This document shows positions 1 through 8,357 of a DNA stretch of 64,000 nt, piece by piece. The stretch is from assembly GCA_964410285.1 (NCBI GenBank), contig CAYPFR010000002.1, positions 124,001-188,000 of the forward strand, read 5' to 3'. Both the position numbers and the translations under genes were made by a program. Every line of letters starts with the position of its first letter. Positions within the stretch are counted from its first letter, which is position 1. The notes below the pieces were generated by a model. The model saw nothing but the letters and a program-made list of their open reading frames with translations. It was not told the DNA's origin and did no database searches. Source of the stretch: Fretibacter sp964410285. GTDB taxonomy: Bacteria > Pseudomonadota > Alphaproteobacteria > Caulobacterales > Maricaulaceae.

Positions 1-900
1 TTCAAAAATTTTCTTGAGATGGGAAATTCCGCCCGCATGGACAACGGTGCTACGGATGTAGTCGATCAAGCCCTCTTCGATGAGGGTTTTACAATCCCAT
101 ATGGAATTGAAAACTTCGCCCACAGCCAAAGGCGTGGTTGTGTGCTGACGGATCATCCGAAAGGCCTCTTGGTTTTCAGCCGGCACCGTATCTTCGAGCC
201 AAAACAGATTATAAGGCTCTAATGACTTCCCGACTTTAGCCGCCTCTTGGGGAGTCAATCGGTGATGAGCATCATGCAGCAAATGCACATCAAAGCCGAA
301 TTTATCGCGCAATGTATCAAACAATTTCGGCACATGATTTATATATTTTGATGTCGACCAGACGTTTTCTGTCGGCAAATTCCCATCAGCGGGCTCGTAA
401 TACATTTTGTCTTTTGAGACGCCATAGGTCGAAGAAAGGCCCGGGATACCTGTTTGCGCGCGAATAGCCTTATATCCCAGTTCCTTATACTTAGCGACTT
501 CATCGACGGTCTCGGCAATATCTCCGCCATTGGCATGGCCATAAACCATCACACCATCGCGGGATTTACCCCCCAGTAATTCGTAAAGCGGCATATTTGC
601 AGCCTTGGCTTTGATATCCCAAAGGGCTGTGTCAATCGCTGCAATGGCCGTCATTGTCACCGCCCCCCGGCGCCAGTAACATCCCCTATATAGATATTGC
701 CAAATATCCTCAATCCGGCCAGCCTCTTTGCCGATCAAGCAGGGGGTGATATGGTCATCCACATAGGAGACAACGGCCAGTTCACGCCCGTTGAGGGTCC
801 CATCTCCAATGCCGTAAATCCCTTGATCTGTCTCGATTTTTACTGTGACAAAATTCCGGTCAGGACATGTGACAATAGTTTTTATGTTAGTGATTTTCAT
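1..900 (-). CDS. manD: D-mannonate dehydratase (RspA/ManD type), cut by left edge
   Basis: The reading frame is open from an ATG at 900 to the window edge, giving about 300 N-terminal residues; the C-terminus lies off-window. It belongs to the enolase superfamily: a capping domain with a GVYGHA-like VMVYGHANG stretch, then a barrel carrying Asp/His in LLHDAHHRL and metal-ligand-like Glu in FWLEDT and AVGEVF. ManD dehydrates D-mannonate to 2-keto-3-deoxy-D-gluconate in the cytoplasm. It is the last visible gene of a leftward uxaC-uxuB-manD run, starting 22 bp after the uxuB stop behind a purine-rich site (GGGGGAACGAGAG). Its position directly after fructuronate reductase fits the mannonate step. 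Some RspA-clade members have weak or no mannonate activity, so the substrate rests mostly on context. Confidence 0.88.
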   Translation of the reverse strand, partial: MKITNIKTIVTCPDRNFVTVKIETDQGIYGIGDGTLNGRELAVVSYVDDHITPCLIGKEAGRIEDIWQYLYRGCYWRRGAVTMTAIAAIDTALWDIKAKAANMPLYELLGGKSRDGVMVYGHANGGDIAETVDEVAKYKELGYKAIRAQTGIPGLSSTYGVSKDKMYYEPADGNLPTENVWSTSKYINHVPKLFDTLRDKFGFDVHLLHDAHHRLTPQEAAKVGKSLEPYNLFWLEDTVPAENQEAFRMIRQHTTTPLAVGEVFNSIWDCKTLIEEGLIDYIRSTVVHAGGISHLKKIFE

Positions 901-922
901 AGTTTTGAAACTCTCGTTCCCC

Positions 923-2380
923 CTAAAATTTGCTCTCGGTTATAGCCTGCAAAACTCCCTTGCCCTGGATTTCTACAGCCGCGTTCACGATTTCACCCAA
1001 TAGTAATTCATTTGCCGAGAGATCCTCGGGGATGATGTCCGTATGTTGCCAAAACGCCTTTGCGTAACCGGCAGCGTCAAGGGCGGGAGACGGCAATTTA
1101 TCTTCCAGTTGATCCAGATATCCATCTGTGGGTTTAAGAGCCGACACCCGGCGGGTTTGATTAAATACAATCCACGCCGCGGCGACAAAACAGGCCCGCC
1201 GAGCGAGCTTACCATCTTGTGCAAATTGGCGCGCGACAGGCAAAATGCGCACAGGTATTTTCTGAGAACCGTCATGGGATATTTGCTCAAGGTTGTGGCG
1301 AATATGTGGGTTTTCAAATCGCCCCTGAATGGCTTCCCAATAGCTATTCAAATCCAAACCCGAGGGCGCGGAAATTGTGGCGATACTCTCCTTGACGATA
1401 AGGTCATCAACGAAACCTCGCAAAACAGGATTATTCACGGCTCCTTCAACGGTTTCCTCGCCCGCCAATAAGCCCAAATAGGTAAGCGAGCTATGCGCAC
1501 AGTTCAAAATGCGCAGCTTAGTTGCCTCATAGCCCGCGACATCATGAGTGATCGTCGCGCCCACCCCGTGCCAATCAGGACGGTCATCCGGTAAATTGTC
1601 CTCAATGACCCATTGCGTGAAGGCTTCGCGCTGAATGGGCCACGCATCTCTCACTCCAACCGCGCCTGCCACGATGTCCCGCATGTTGTCATCTGTAGCC
1701 GGCGTGATGCTATCTACCATAGTGCAAGGGAAGCGCACATTATTCGCAATATAATCCCGCATGTCAGGATAGACCGCCTCCGCGTAATCTAGACATGCGG
1801 TGCGCAATTTATGCCCATTCTCAGGCAGGTTATCGCAGCTGATTATCGTAACTGGCGCGATATTGGCCGCACGCCTTAAGCGGCAGGCCTCGACCAGATA
1901 TCCAACGGCAGAAATCGGATTTTGCGGAGTGGCCATATCTTTTTGAATAGACGGATTACGCTGATCGAGCCGCCCATCCGCCGTCAGAGCATACCCCTTC
2001 TCTGTAACCGTCAGCGTCACAAATTTTACCGACGGGCGGCTTAGGCGGTTAAGCACGATGTCCGGCCCGTCACGCGCGCAAAGCACCTCTTTGATTGCGC
2101 CGATGACGCGGTATGAAAGCGCTTTATCTCGGATCGCCAGCGTATAAAGCCCATCTTGCGGCGTCAAAGCCTCCGCCACGCGTCGGCTGTTTAGCGAGAC
2201 TGCGCAAATTCCCCAATTTCCGCCTGAGCGCGCCATAGCCCTATCTGTGAAATCTGCTTGATGCCCACGGTGAAACGCTCCGGGTCCAAGATGCACAATA
2301 CCAATATCTACGGCCGACCGATCATATTCGGGGCCAATAACCTTTGCGCCCGAAAGCGTCACATCAGATAACCGCTGCAC
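923..2380 (-). CDS. uxuB: D-mannonate oxidoreductase (fructuronate reductase)
   Basis: A 485-residue protein of the polyol-specific long-chain dehydrogenase family, close in length to E. coli UxuB (about 486). It reduces D-fructuronate to D-mannonate with NADH in the cytoplasm. The N-terminal Rossmann motif reads VHLGPGAFHRGHQ. The catalytic Lys-x4-Asn-x2-His signature is present as KLRILNCAH near residue 285, followed by a UxuB-like C-terminal domain (DGSQKIPVR). TVTEKGY and SCDNLPENGH are typical UxuB blocks, which favours it over tagaturonate reductase. The start is a GTG whose G is the last base of the uxaC TAG stop (TAGTG), so translation is probably coupled. Confidence 0.93.
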   Translation of the reverse strand: MQRLSDVTLSGAKVIGPEYDRSAVDIGIVHLGPGAFHRGHQADFTDRAMARSGGNWGICAVSLNSRRVAEALTPQDGLYTLAIRDKALSYRVIGAIKEVLCARDGPDIVLNRLSRPSVKFVTLTVTEKGYALTADGRLDQRNPSIQKDMATPQNPISAVGYLVEACRLRRAANIAPVTIISCDNLPENGHKLRTACLDYAEAVYPDMRDYIANNVRFPCTMVDSITPATDDNMRDIVAGAVGVRDAWPIQREAFTQWVIEDNLPDDRPDWHGVGATITHDVAGYEATKLRILNCAHSSLTYLGLLAGEETVEGAVNNPVLRGFVDDLIVKESIATISAPSGLDLNSYWEAIQGRFENPHIRHNLEQISHDGSQKIPVRILPVARQFAQDGKLARRACFVAAAWIVFNQTRRVSALKPTDGYLDQLEDKLPSPALDAAGYAKAFWQHTDIIPEDLSANELLLGEIVNAAVEIQGKGVLQAITESKF

Positions 2381-3819
2381 TAGGAAACTTTGTCCGCAAG
2401 CGGCAATTTATAGGCCCGCCTTGCCAGATTATAGGTTAGATCGACAATCAGCGTTTCCGCCTCTGCGAGCGAGATTTTATGCTCTGCCACAAGCTGACTT
2501 AGGAACACGCAATCCATCCGGCGCGCCACATCATGACGGGCGGGAATCGACATGAAAGCCCGGGTGTCATCATTGAATCCAGCCGTATTATAGAACCCCG
2601 CAGTCTCTGTGACCTGGTCGCGAAAACGTGCCATGCCCTGTGGACTATCATGAAACCACCACGGCGGGCCTAGCTTTAAGCAGGGGTAATGCCCCGCCAA
2701 TGTCGCGAGCTCTCGTGCGTATGTCGTCTCGTCCAGCGTAAATAGGATAACTGTTAAATCCGCGCGATTTCCATATTTCGCAAGCAGCGGCTGAAGCGCC
2801 TTGGTATATTCCATCTGCATAGGAATATCCGCGCCTTTGTCCGGACCGAACCGAGCGTAAAGTTCGGTATTGTGATTGCGATAGCTGCCGGGATGAATTT
2901 GCAAGGTCATCCCGTCCTCAAGACTCATGGCTGCCATTTCAGTCAACATCTGACCGCGAAACAGATCACAGTCCTCATCCGAGGCCTCACCGGATAAACA
3001 CCGCGTCAACAAAGCTTGGCATTCCGTGGCCGGCAAATCTGCCGTACGTGCTGATGGATGGCCATGATCGGTGGCTGTTGCACGGCCAACCTCACGGAAA
3101 TACCGTCGGCGCTGCCGCAAGGCCTGCAAATATCCCTCCCAATCCGAGGTATCCTGACCCGTTAGTTCCGCCAGCGTTTTCAAATTATCGGTAAAATCCG
3201 CTCGCGCGGCGTCCACAACATCATCAGGACGGAAGGTCGTGATAACTCTGTGTTCATAGCCTGATCCCACCATCTCTTTGTGAAAGCGTAGATCGTCCAG
3301 AGCGCCCTCTGTGGTCGCGATCAGGTCAATTTGAAACCGGTCAAGGAGGGCCAAAGGCCGGAACGCCTCGGTCTGTAGCGCCGTGTCAATTATCTCGTAG
3401 ATATCCCCAGCCGTTTCAGAATTCAGCGGCATATCGACACCGAAGACTTCAGCAAAAACGTGGTCATACCACATTCGGGACGGCGTGCCGGCAAAGAGAT
3501 AATAATGATCAGCAAAAAGTTGCCAGATTTTGCGCGGGTCGGTTTCATAATCCCCGCCATCACGCGGCGGGACGCCCAAACTCTCAAGGGTTAGGCCTTG
3601 GCTGTAGAGCATGCGCAGCACGTAATGGTCAGGAATGATAAAAAGCTCCACCGGATTGGAGAAGTTTTCATTTTTGGCAAACCACATGGGATCGGTATGC
3701 CCATGCGGGCTAATAATAGGGAAAGATCGGACAAGCTCGTATAAATGCCGGCATGTTTTACGCGTCGCAGCGTCCGAAGGAAACAATCTATCACTATGCA
3801 ACAGGGCTGAGTCGGACAT
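2380..3819 (-). CDS. uxaC: Glucuronate isomerase
   Basis: Uronate isomerase of the amidohydrolase superfamily, converting D-glucuronate to D-fructuronate (or galacturonate to tagaturonate). The metal-binding HxH is at residues 39 and 41 (SPHGHTDP); MWYDHVFAEVFG and the C-terminal VDLTYNLARRAYKL block are typical of UxaC. I use the ATG at 3819 because AAAGGTG lies at ribosome-binding distance upstream; an in-frame ATG 21 bp further upstream has no such site. It is the first gene of the leftward uxaC-uxuB-manD operon and faces the gntR gene across a region containing paired TGACCAAT-like boxes. The pairing with UxuB and ManD points to glucuronate rather than galacturonate flux. Confidence 0.94.
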   Translation of the reverse strand: MSDSALLHSDRLFPSDAATRKTCRHLYELVRSFPIISPHGHTDPMWFAKNENFSNPVELFIIPDHYVLRMLYSQGLTLESLGVPPRDGGDYETDPRKIWQLFADHYYLFAGTPSRMWYDHVFAEVFGVDMPLNSETAGDIYEIIDTALQTEAFRPLALLDRFQIDLIATTEGALDDLRFHKEMVGSGYEHRVITTFRPDDVVDAARADFTDNLKTLAELTGQDTSDWEGYLQALRQRRRYFREVGRATATDHGHPSARTADLPATECQALLTRCLSGEASDEDCDLFRGQMLTEMAAMSLEDGMTLQIHPGSYRNHNTELYARFGPDKGADIPMQMEYTKALQPLLAKYGNRADLTVILFTLDETTYARELATLAGHYPCLKLGPPWWFHDSPQGMARFRDQVTETAGFYNTAGFNDDTRAFMSIPARHDVARRMDCVFLSQLVAEHKISLAEAETLIVDLTYNLARRAYKLPLADKVS

Positions 3820-3889
3820 AGATTTGGCACCTTTCTGCATTTATTCTGCCGCCCAGTTTTTCTAGGCAGCCTCTTAATACATATCACTA

Positions 3890-3931
3890 TATTGGACAAG
3901 CCAATATTACCAGTATTTTGAATATTGGTCA
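3890..3931 (-). promoter_or_regulatory. Candidate GntR operator pair upstream of uxaC
   Basis: On the minus strand TGACCAATA starts at 3931 and TGTCCAATA at 3898, so the boxes are 33 bp apart. The second overlaps the imperfect palindrome TTGG-ACAAG-CCAA (3892-3904). The 22-bp box at 3910-3931 matches the one at 6857-6878 in 20 of 22 positions, read on the opposite strand. FadR/UxuR-type GntR proteins commonly bind TTGG...CCAA palindromes. It lies about 70-110 bp upstream of uxaC and about 100 bp from gntR, so it could control both. The regulator assignment is inference. Confidence 0.55.
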
Positions 3932-4032
3932 TGCTTATTTTGTGAAAATCACTATTGCATCAACCATCTTTTCTGCATAGGCTGCCATAATTAGCACGAG
4001 TCCAGTCGAATTTTGCGGCTCATGGGGACAGT

Positions 4033-4782
4033 TTGAAAACAAAGCGATTATATAAATTTGTTGCCGATGATTTAATCACGAAAATCGACTCGGGGGTTTA
4101 CAGCACGGGTGACCGGCTGCCTGCTGAGCGAGAGCTGGCTACACAATATAACGTGAGTCGCCCCACCATCCGTGAGGCCGTTATTGCCCTGGAAATTGCC
4201 GAACGCGTCGAGGTCAGAAAAGGGTCAGGCGTCTATGTCACCGAGACATCAAAGCTCAAAAACCAATCCTTGGACATGGATGTGGGTCCCTTTGAACTCA
4301 CCGAAGCGCGCATGATGATTGAAGGCGAAGCGGCCGGATTGGCGGCGACCTTGATTACAGACGAAGAAATTTCTGAACTTGCCAATATCATAGAACGTAT
4401 GCAGCAGGAAAATGAAGACAACAGCGGGCAAGAATCTGCCGACAAAGAATTTCATATGTTAATTGCTGCTGCGACGCGCAACTCCGCGATTCATTCTATC
4501 ATCGAAGATTTGTGGAATCTCAGAGAGAAATCGGAACTCACGCAGAGAATATATAAGATCGCACGAACACTTGGCGTAAAGCCGCGTATTCAGGAGCATT
4601 GGGATATCTATGCTGCTTTGAAAAAGCACGACCCCCAAGAAGCCCGACAAGCCATGCGCAGCCACTTGTCTCGCGTCATTGATAATATGTTTGAAGTGAC
4701 TGAAATTGAAGCCGTAGAAGCCGCAAAGCGCCGCGTCTCAGAAGACCGGGAGCGCTTCTCCCAAGTTTTGAAAGTTAGCTAA
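4033..4782 (+). CDS. GntR-family regulator (FadR/UxuR subfamily)
   Basis: A 249-residue DNA-binding regulator. Residues 1-75 form a GntR winged helix (GDRLPAERELATQYNVSRPTIREAVIAL is the typical recognition region). Residues of roughly 85-225 form an FCD effector domain with the usual Arg/Asp/His pattern (EARMMIEGEAA, EFHMLIAAAT, HWDIYAALKKHDPQEARQAMRSHL). The start appears to be TTG at 4033, preceded by GGGGACA; the ATG at 4022 is out of frame and terminates at once. Transcribed divergently from uxaC and placed among uronate genes, it is the obvious local repressor, with a uronate-derived ligand such as fructuronate or KDG as effector (inference from UxuR/ExuR). Confidence 0.9.
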   Translation: MKTKRLYKFVADDLITKIDSGVYSTGDRLPAERELATQYNVSRPTIREAVIALEIAERVEVRKGSGVYVTETSKLKNQSLDMDVGPFELTEARMMIEGEAAGLAATLITDEEISELANIIERMQQENEDNSGQESADKEFHMLIAAATRNSAIHSIIEDLWNLREKSELTQRIYKIARTLGVKPRIQEHWDIYAALKKHDPQEARQAMRSHLSRVIDNMFEVTEIEAVEAAKRRVSEDRERFSQVLKVS

Positions 4783-4987
4783 TCAAGACGGCAAATATCG
4801 GTTGATAATAAGCAAGAGACCAAACCACCCGCCCATGACATCGAAGCCGAAATATAAGATCAATTATCTAACCTATGAGACCAAAAATTGGCCTGATCAA
4901 TATTCACATTTGCTTTGAGTTGGCCTAATAGGTTCATTGTGAACTGCCCACAACCGTGCTATGACGCTTTATCAGGACAATAGAAAC
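4783..4987. promoter_or_regulatory. Intergenic region with weak operator-like boxes
   Basis: Non-coding gap between gntR and the DUF4861 gene. It holds TTGG-CCTGA-TCAA at 4888-4900 and a TGATCAATATTCA stretch from 4894, which resembles the better TGACCAATAYTCA boxes elsewhere in the locus. A TGGCCTAATA follows at 4921, but the spacing (28 bp) is off. It is probably a promoter of the downstream lipoprotein-kduI pair, perhaps a weaker site for the same regulator. Confidence 0.35.
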
Positions 4988-5914
4988 ATGCCTTCCCTAA
5001 TCAAAACATCACTTATCTCCTTTGGTTCTTGTATTGCAGCTGGAGCGCTACTGCTGTCGGCCTGTCAATCGACGCAGGAGGCAGACCTTGCTGCCGTGGA
5101 TATTGGAGACCTAAGTCAAAATGGACAATCTGTTGCCCGCATTCAGACCCCGCCGGATTACAAGCAAGGTGACAAATTAGTCGCCTATGAAGGTCCAGGC
5201 TGGGAGTCTGATAAAGTCGGCTACCGCCTTTATCTGGACGGGCGAAACGCGATTGATATATTCGGTAAGAAAACTTCTGATATGGTTCTACATACGGTGG
5301 GACGCGGGGATGATTACCACAGCATGGCGCCGTGGGGCATGGACATACTCAAGGTTGGACAATCACTTGGCGCGGGCGGCTGGGGCCGCTTTGAAAATGG
5401 CGAAGCCCGCCAAATCGGGACGGCAAAACAATATGTAGCCGAGGTCATTTCAGATACGGGGGCGCTAGCCCATGTGCAAGTTACCCACGCAGACTCTGAA
5501 TATTGCGGCGGCGACGTGATTGCCAATTATGTTATAAAATCGGGCTCGCGCCTAACACGTATCAGCCTTGATACCGATTGCGCCGCGCCCTTGGCAGCAG
5601 GCCTCGTTATTCATCCGGATACAATGGCCTTTCAGTCGCCTGAAAATACAAGCGGCTGGCAATATATTGCGCGGTATGGCTCACAGAGCTTGGTACCGGA
5701 TAATCTGGGGCTGGCGCTATTTTATAGAGCAAGTGATGTTAGCGCGGCAGGGCAAGACTCTGATGATCACTATATTGCATTTAACACCGGGCAGCGGCCA
5801 GATTATTACACAGCCGCGCTATGGGCGCAGGAGCCGGGCGGGATTACAACAGGCGCAGAGTTTGAGCGCTGGCTCAAAGACACTCAAGCCAAGCTCAACT
5901 CGCCAACCCCCTAA
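4988..5914 (+). CDS. DUF4861-family lipoprotein
   Basis: A 308-residue predicted lipoprotein. A basic-hydrophobic signal is followed by a lipobox-like LLLSAC with Cys near residue 26. The body shows the DUF4861 pattern: GPGWESDKVGYRLYLD, AIDIFGKK, a WGMDILKVGQSLG block and a long beta-rich C-terminus. DUF4861 proteins occur in polysaccharide-utilisation loci next to GH88/GH105 enzymes; no reaction is firmly established that I can name. I chose the second Met (4988) because it starts a normal lipoprotein signal and has AGGACAA upstream; ATG 4961 would add nine polar residues. It lies 41 bp upstream of kduI, probably in one transcript, and likely acts in the periplasm on or with uronate oligosaccharides. 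Confidence 0.75.
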   Translation: MPSLIKTSLISFGSCIAAGALLLSACQSTQEADLAAVDIGDLSQNGQSVARIQTPPDYKQGDKLVAYEGPGWESDKVGYRLYLDGRNAIDIFGKKTSDMVLHTVGRGDDYHSMAPWGMDILKVGQSLGAGGWGRFENGEARQIGTAKQYVAEVISDTGALAHVQVTHADSEYCGGDVIANYVIKSGSRLTRISLDTDCAAPLAAGLVIHPDTMAFQSPENTSGWQYIARYGSQSLVPDNLGLALFYRASDVSAAGQDSDDHYIAFNTGQRPDYYTAALWAQEPGGITTGAEFERWLKDTQAKLNSPTP

Positions 5915-5955
5915 TCTCTAATCCCCTAATCCACGCCATATCGACAGGATCAATT

Positions 5956-6786
5956 ATGGAAATTCGTTATTCAGCCGACATTGTTCGCTATAAAACCATG
6001 ACTAATTCTGAATTACGCGACACATTTGTCGTGAGCTCCCTCTGGACGCCGGATGAAGTCCCCTTGGTCTACTCAGACATTGATCGGGGCGTAATTGGAT
6101 CTGCGGTTCCCGTCTCAAAGTCTCTTGAAATTCCGACTTACAAAGATCTTGCCAGTGATTACTTCGCTCAACGCCGTGAAGTGGGAATTATCAATATCGG
6201 CGGGGCAGGAGCGATTGAAGTGGACGGCGCGCGCTATGATATGGCAAACCTCGATAGCCTTTATGTAGGCCGCGAGTCCAAAGGCATAAAATTCTCCAGC
6301 GATGACGGGAAAAATCCCGCCAAGTTCTATTTTGTCAGCTATCCGGCTCATAAACGTTACGAAACAAAACACATTAAAAAATCCGATGCTAATTTAATAA
6401 ATATGGGCGCGCCGGAAACGAGTAACAAACGGACAATCTTCCAACCGATACATCCCGATATTGTGACGACCTGCCAAATCGTTATGGGATTTACCATTCT
6501 GGAATCAGGAAATGTATGGAACACCTTCCCGCCGCATACCCACAAGCGCCGCTCAGAGTTTTACATGTATTTTGACATGGAGCCAGATGCCCGCGTCTTT
6601 CACTTCATGGGCGAAGCCGATAATATGCGCCCTATGATCATGAAATCCGGCGAGGTAGCGTTGTCGCCAATCTGGTCCATGCATTGCGGCGCTGGAACAT
6701 CCGCTTACACATTTATCTGGTCAATGGGCGGCGAGAACCAGCAGTTTGACGACATGGATCACATTGACCGCGCAGAAATCGGCTAA
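5956..6786 (+). CDS. kduI: 5-keto-4-deoxyuronate isomerase
   Basis: A 276-residue cupin isomerase, the usual KduI length. It converts 5-keto-4-deoxyuronate, formed when unsaturated uronate released by lyases opens, to 3-deoxy-D-glycero-2,5-hexodiulosonate. The Zn site is visible as PPHTHKRRSEFYMYF (His-x-His, then Glu), with a further His in WSMHCGAG. N-terminal SLWTPDEVPLVYSDIDR and the REVGIINIGG block are typical. The presence of KduI means the locus handles products of polysaccharide lyases, not only hydrolase-released uronic acids. KduD, the next step, is not in the window. Confidence 0.95.
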   Translation: MEIRYSADIVRYKTMTNSELRDTFVVSSLWTPDEVPLVYSDIDRGVIGSAVPVSKSLEIPTYKDLASDYFAQRREVGIINIGGAGAIEVDGARYDMANLDSLYVGRESKGIKFSSDDGKNPAKFYFVSYPAHKRYETKHIKKSDANLINMGAPETSNKRTIFQPIHPDIVTTCQIVMGFTILESGNVWNTFPPHTHKRRSEFYMYFDMEPDARVFHFMGEADNMRPMIMKSGEVALSPIWSMHCGAGTSAYTFIWSMGGENQQFDDMDHIDRAEIG

Positions 6787-6856
6787 CAGCCTTGGGTTAG
6801 CGCACCAACGTTAAGTGTTCTTCCCTTACCTCCCTGCATTTTACCAATTGGGAGGA

Positions 6857-6898
6857 TGACCAATACTCAAAACACTGGCGTATTTGGACTGACCAATA
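6857..6898 (+). promoter_or_regulatory. Candidate operator pair, copy 2
   Basis: TGACCAATA occurs at 6857 and again at 6890, 33 bp apart. The second overlaps TTGG-ACTGA-CCAA (6884-6896). The first box extends as a 22-bp element ending in ACTGG at 6878, nearly identical to the inverted box upstream of uxaC. The same sequence arrangement at two promoters of one locus supports a shared regulator, most simply the local GntR protein. Confidence 0.55.
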
Positions 6899-7082
6899 CG
6901 GCCTTGCACCCGAGTGGCGAATTACCGTCTCGATACGCTGAAGAACTCACAATTGAGGCCATAAAGTAGGATAATCGAGCGACTTATCTGCCGATTGGCC
7001 CTTTCGAAGCCGAAACGCCCAGTAAAAACCCGTGTGCGAGCGGGTTTCCCAAGCGAAATTCACAATAAACTCAAAATATGTT

Positions 7083-7123
7083 TGACCAATTTTGCAGTAA
7101 GTGTCAGTTTAGCATGACCAATT
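7083..7123 (+). promoter_or_regulatory. Candidate operator pair, copy 3
   Basis: TGACCAATT is directly repeated at 7083 and 7115, 32 bp (about three helical turns) apart, immediately upstream of the GH105-TRAP operon. It shares the TGACCAAT core and spacing of the other two pairs but lacks the TTGG-N5-CCAA palindrome. Confidence 0.5.
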
Positions 7124-7145
7124 AAAACAATATGGGGAATTTCGG

Positions 7146-8357
7146 ATGCGCGCACGTCACTTGGCGATAGGCATAATATGTGCCTTCGGCCTATCAACCG
7201 CACTTCAGGCCTGTCAGGGAGAGGCCCCGTCATCCGATGTCACGCAATCGGCCGAGGACATATTCTCAAAAACGCACATTCAGTTTGTGACAGACGGCGT
7301 GGCCGATTGGCAACTCGCGCACATGGAGCTTGATCAATTTGCGCCTTTCGTCCCGAGCTTCCAAGATAGATCGCTGGAAAAACGCGGCTGGATTCAGGGG
7401 GCTTTTTTCAAGGGCCTCGCAGATTGGGCGGGCGCCACAGATAATGATGAATATTTTGAATGGCTGCGCAGATTTGCCACTGAGCAGGAGTTCCGCTTTG
7501 AGGATCGATTGTACCACGCAGATGATCACGTTGTTGGTCAATATTATCTCACGCTTTATAATAAATATAAGGACCCTGAAATGCTCGCCCCGATGCGCAA
7601 AGTATTTGATCAGGTCATTGCCAACCCCTCAAAAGTCTCTTTGGACTTCGGCCCCAAGGGTACAGAAGAAGGTTACTCCCATGCCTGCCTTAAACGGTGG
7701 TGCTGGGCGGACGCCTTGTTCATGGCTCCGCCGGTCTTAACAGAGCTGAGCGCTGTAACCGGCGATTCAAAATATCTGGACTTCTCTGACTCGGAATTTT
7801 GGATTACGACCGATTACCTCTTTGACAAATCAGAAAGCCTATTCTTTAGGGACAGTCGTTTCTTCGAAAAGCGCGAAGAAACCGGCGAAAAGATTTTCTG
7901 GAGCCGAGGAAACGGCTGGGTGTTCACGGGTATTGCCGATGTTCTGGACGCCCTGCCCGCTGATCACCCCTCCCGCGCAAGATACACCGCGCTCTATAAG
8001 GACATGGCGGCAAAGCTCATTACCCTTCAAACAGATGAGGGCTTTTGGCCTGTCTCGCTGGCGGCGGGTGAACACTATCCGGTCAAGGAAACGAGCGGCA
8101 CCGCATTTTTCGTTGCGGGCCTGGCGTGGGGCGTAGAAAATGGTTTGCTCGACGAGGCGACCTATCTCCCGCATATCAAACGCGGCTGGACGGGCCTCAA
8201 TCAATCTGTCACCGCCGATGGCATGATCGGATCCGTGCAGCAAGTCGGATTTGCCCCTGATAAAGTCTCGCCGAATGAAACACAATTTTACGGCGCGGGC
8301 GCGTTCTTACTTGCTGGGGCAAATGTACTTAAACTGGCGGATAAAGGCCTCTTTTAA
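7146..8357 (+). CDS. GH105 unsaturated uronyl hydrolase, exported
   Basis: A 403-residue glycoside hydrolase with a lipoprotein-like signal (LSTALQAC, Cys near residue 23). It has GH105 (YteR/YesR-like) blocks: YHADDHVVGQYYL, CWADALFMAPPVL, FWSRGNGWVFTG and ETSGTAFFVAGLAWG, typical of an alpha/alpha-barrel. GH105 enzymes hydrate the 4,5 double bond of the terminal unsaturated uronate left by lyases, releasing 5-keto-4-deoxyuronate, the substrate of the neighbouring KduI. GH88 is the nearest alternative family and does the same chemistry. It is first in a four-gene operon with the TRAP transporter; its TAA stop overlaps the next ATG (TAATG). The exported location implies that the last uronate is removed before inner-membrane uptake. 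Confidence 0.85.
   Translation: MRARHLAIGIICAFGLSTALQACQGEAPSSDVTQSAEDIFSKTHIQFVTDGVADWQLAHMELDQFAPFVPSFQDRSLEKRGWIQGAFFKGLADWAGATDNDEYFEWLRRFATEQEFRFEDRLYHADDHVVGQYYLTLYNKYKDPEMLAPMRKVFDQVIANPSKVSLDFGPKGTEEGYSHACLKRWCWADALFMAPPVLTELSAVTGDSKYLDFSDSEFWITTDYLFDKSESLFFRDSRFFEKREETGEKIFWSRGNGWVFTGIADVLDALPADHPSRARYTALYKDMAAKLITLQTDEGFWPVSLAAGEHYPVKETSGTAFFVAGLAWGVENGLLDEATYLPHIKRGWTGLNQSVTADGMIGSVQQVGFAPDKVSPNETQFYGAGAFLLAGANVLKLADKGLF

Larger units (their letters stand above)
6787..7145. promoter_or_regulatory. Intergenic control region before GH105-TRAP operon
   Basis: 359 bp without a credible gene. It contains two operator-like pairs annotated separately (6857-6898 and 7083-7123) and AATTGGGAGG-type sequence near 6846. 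No terminator hairpin with a T-run was recognised after kduI. Confidence 0.6.
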
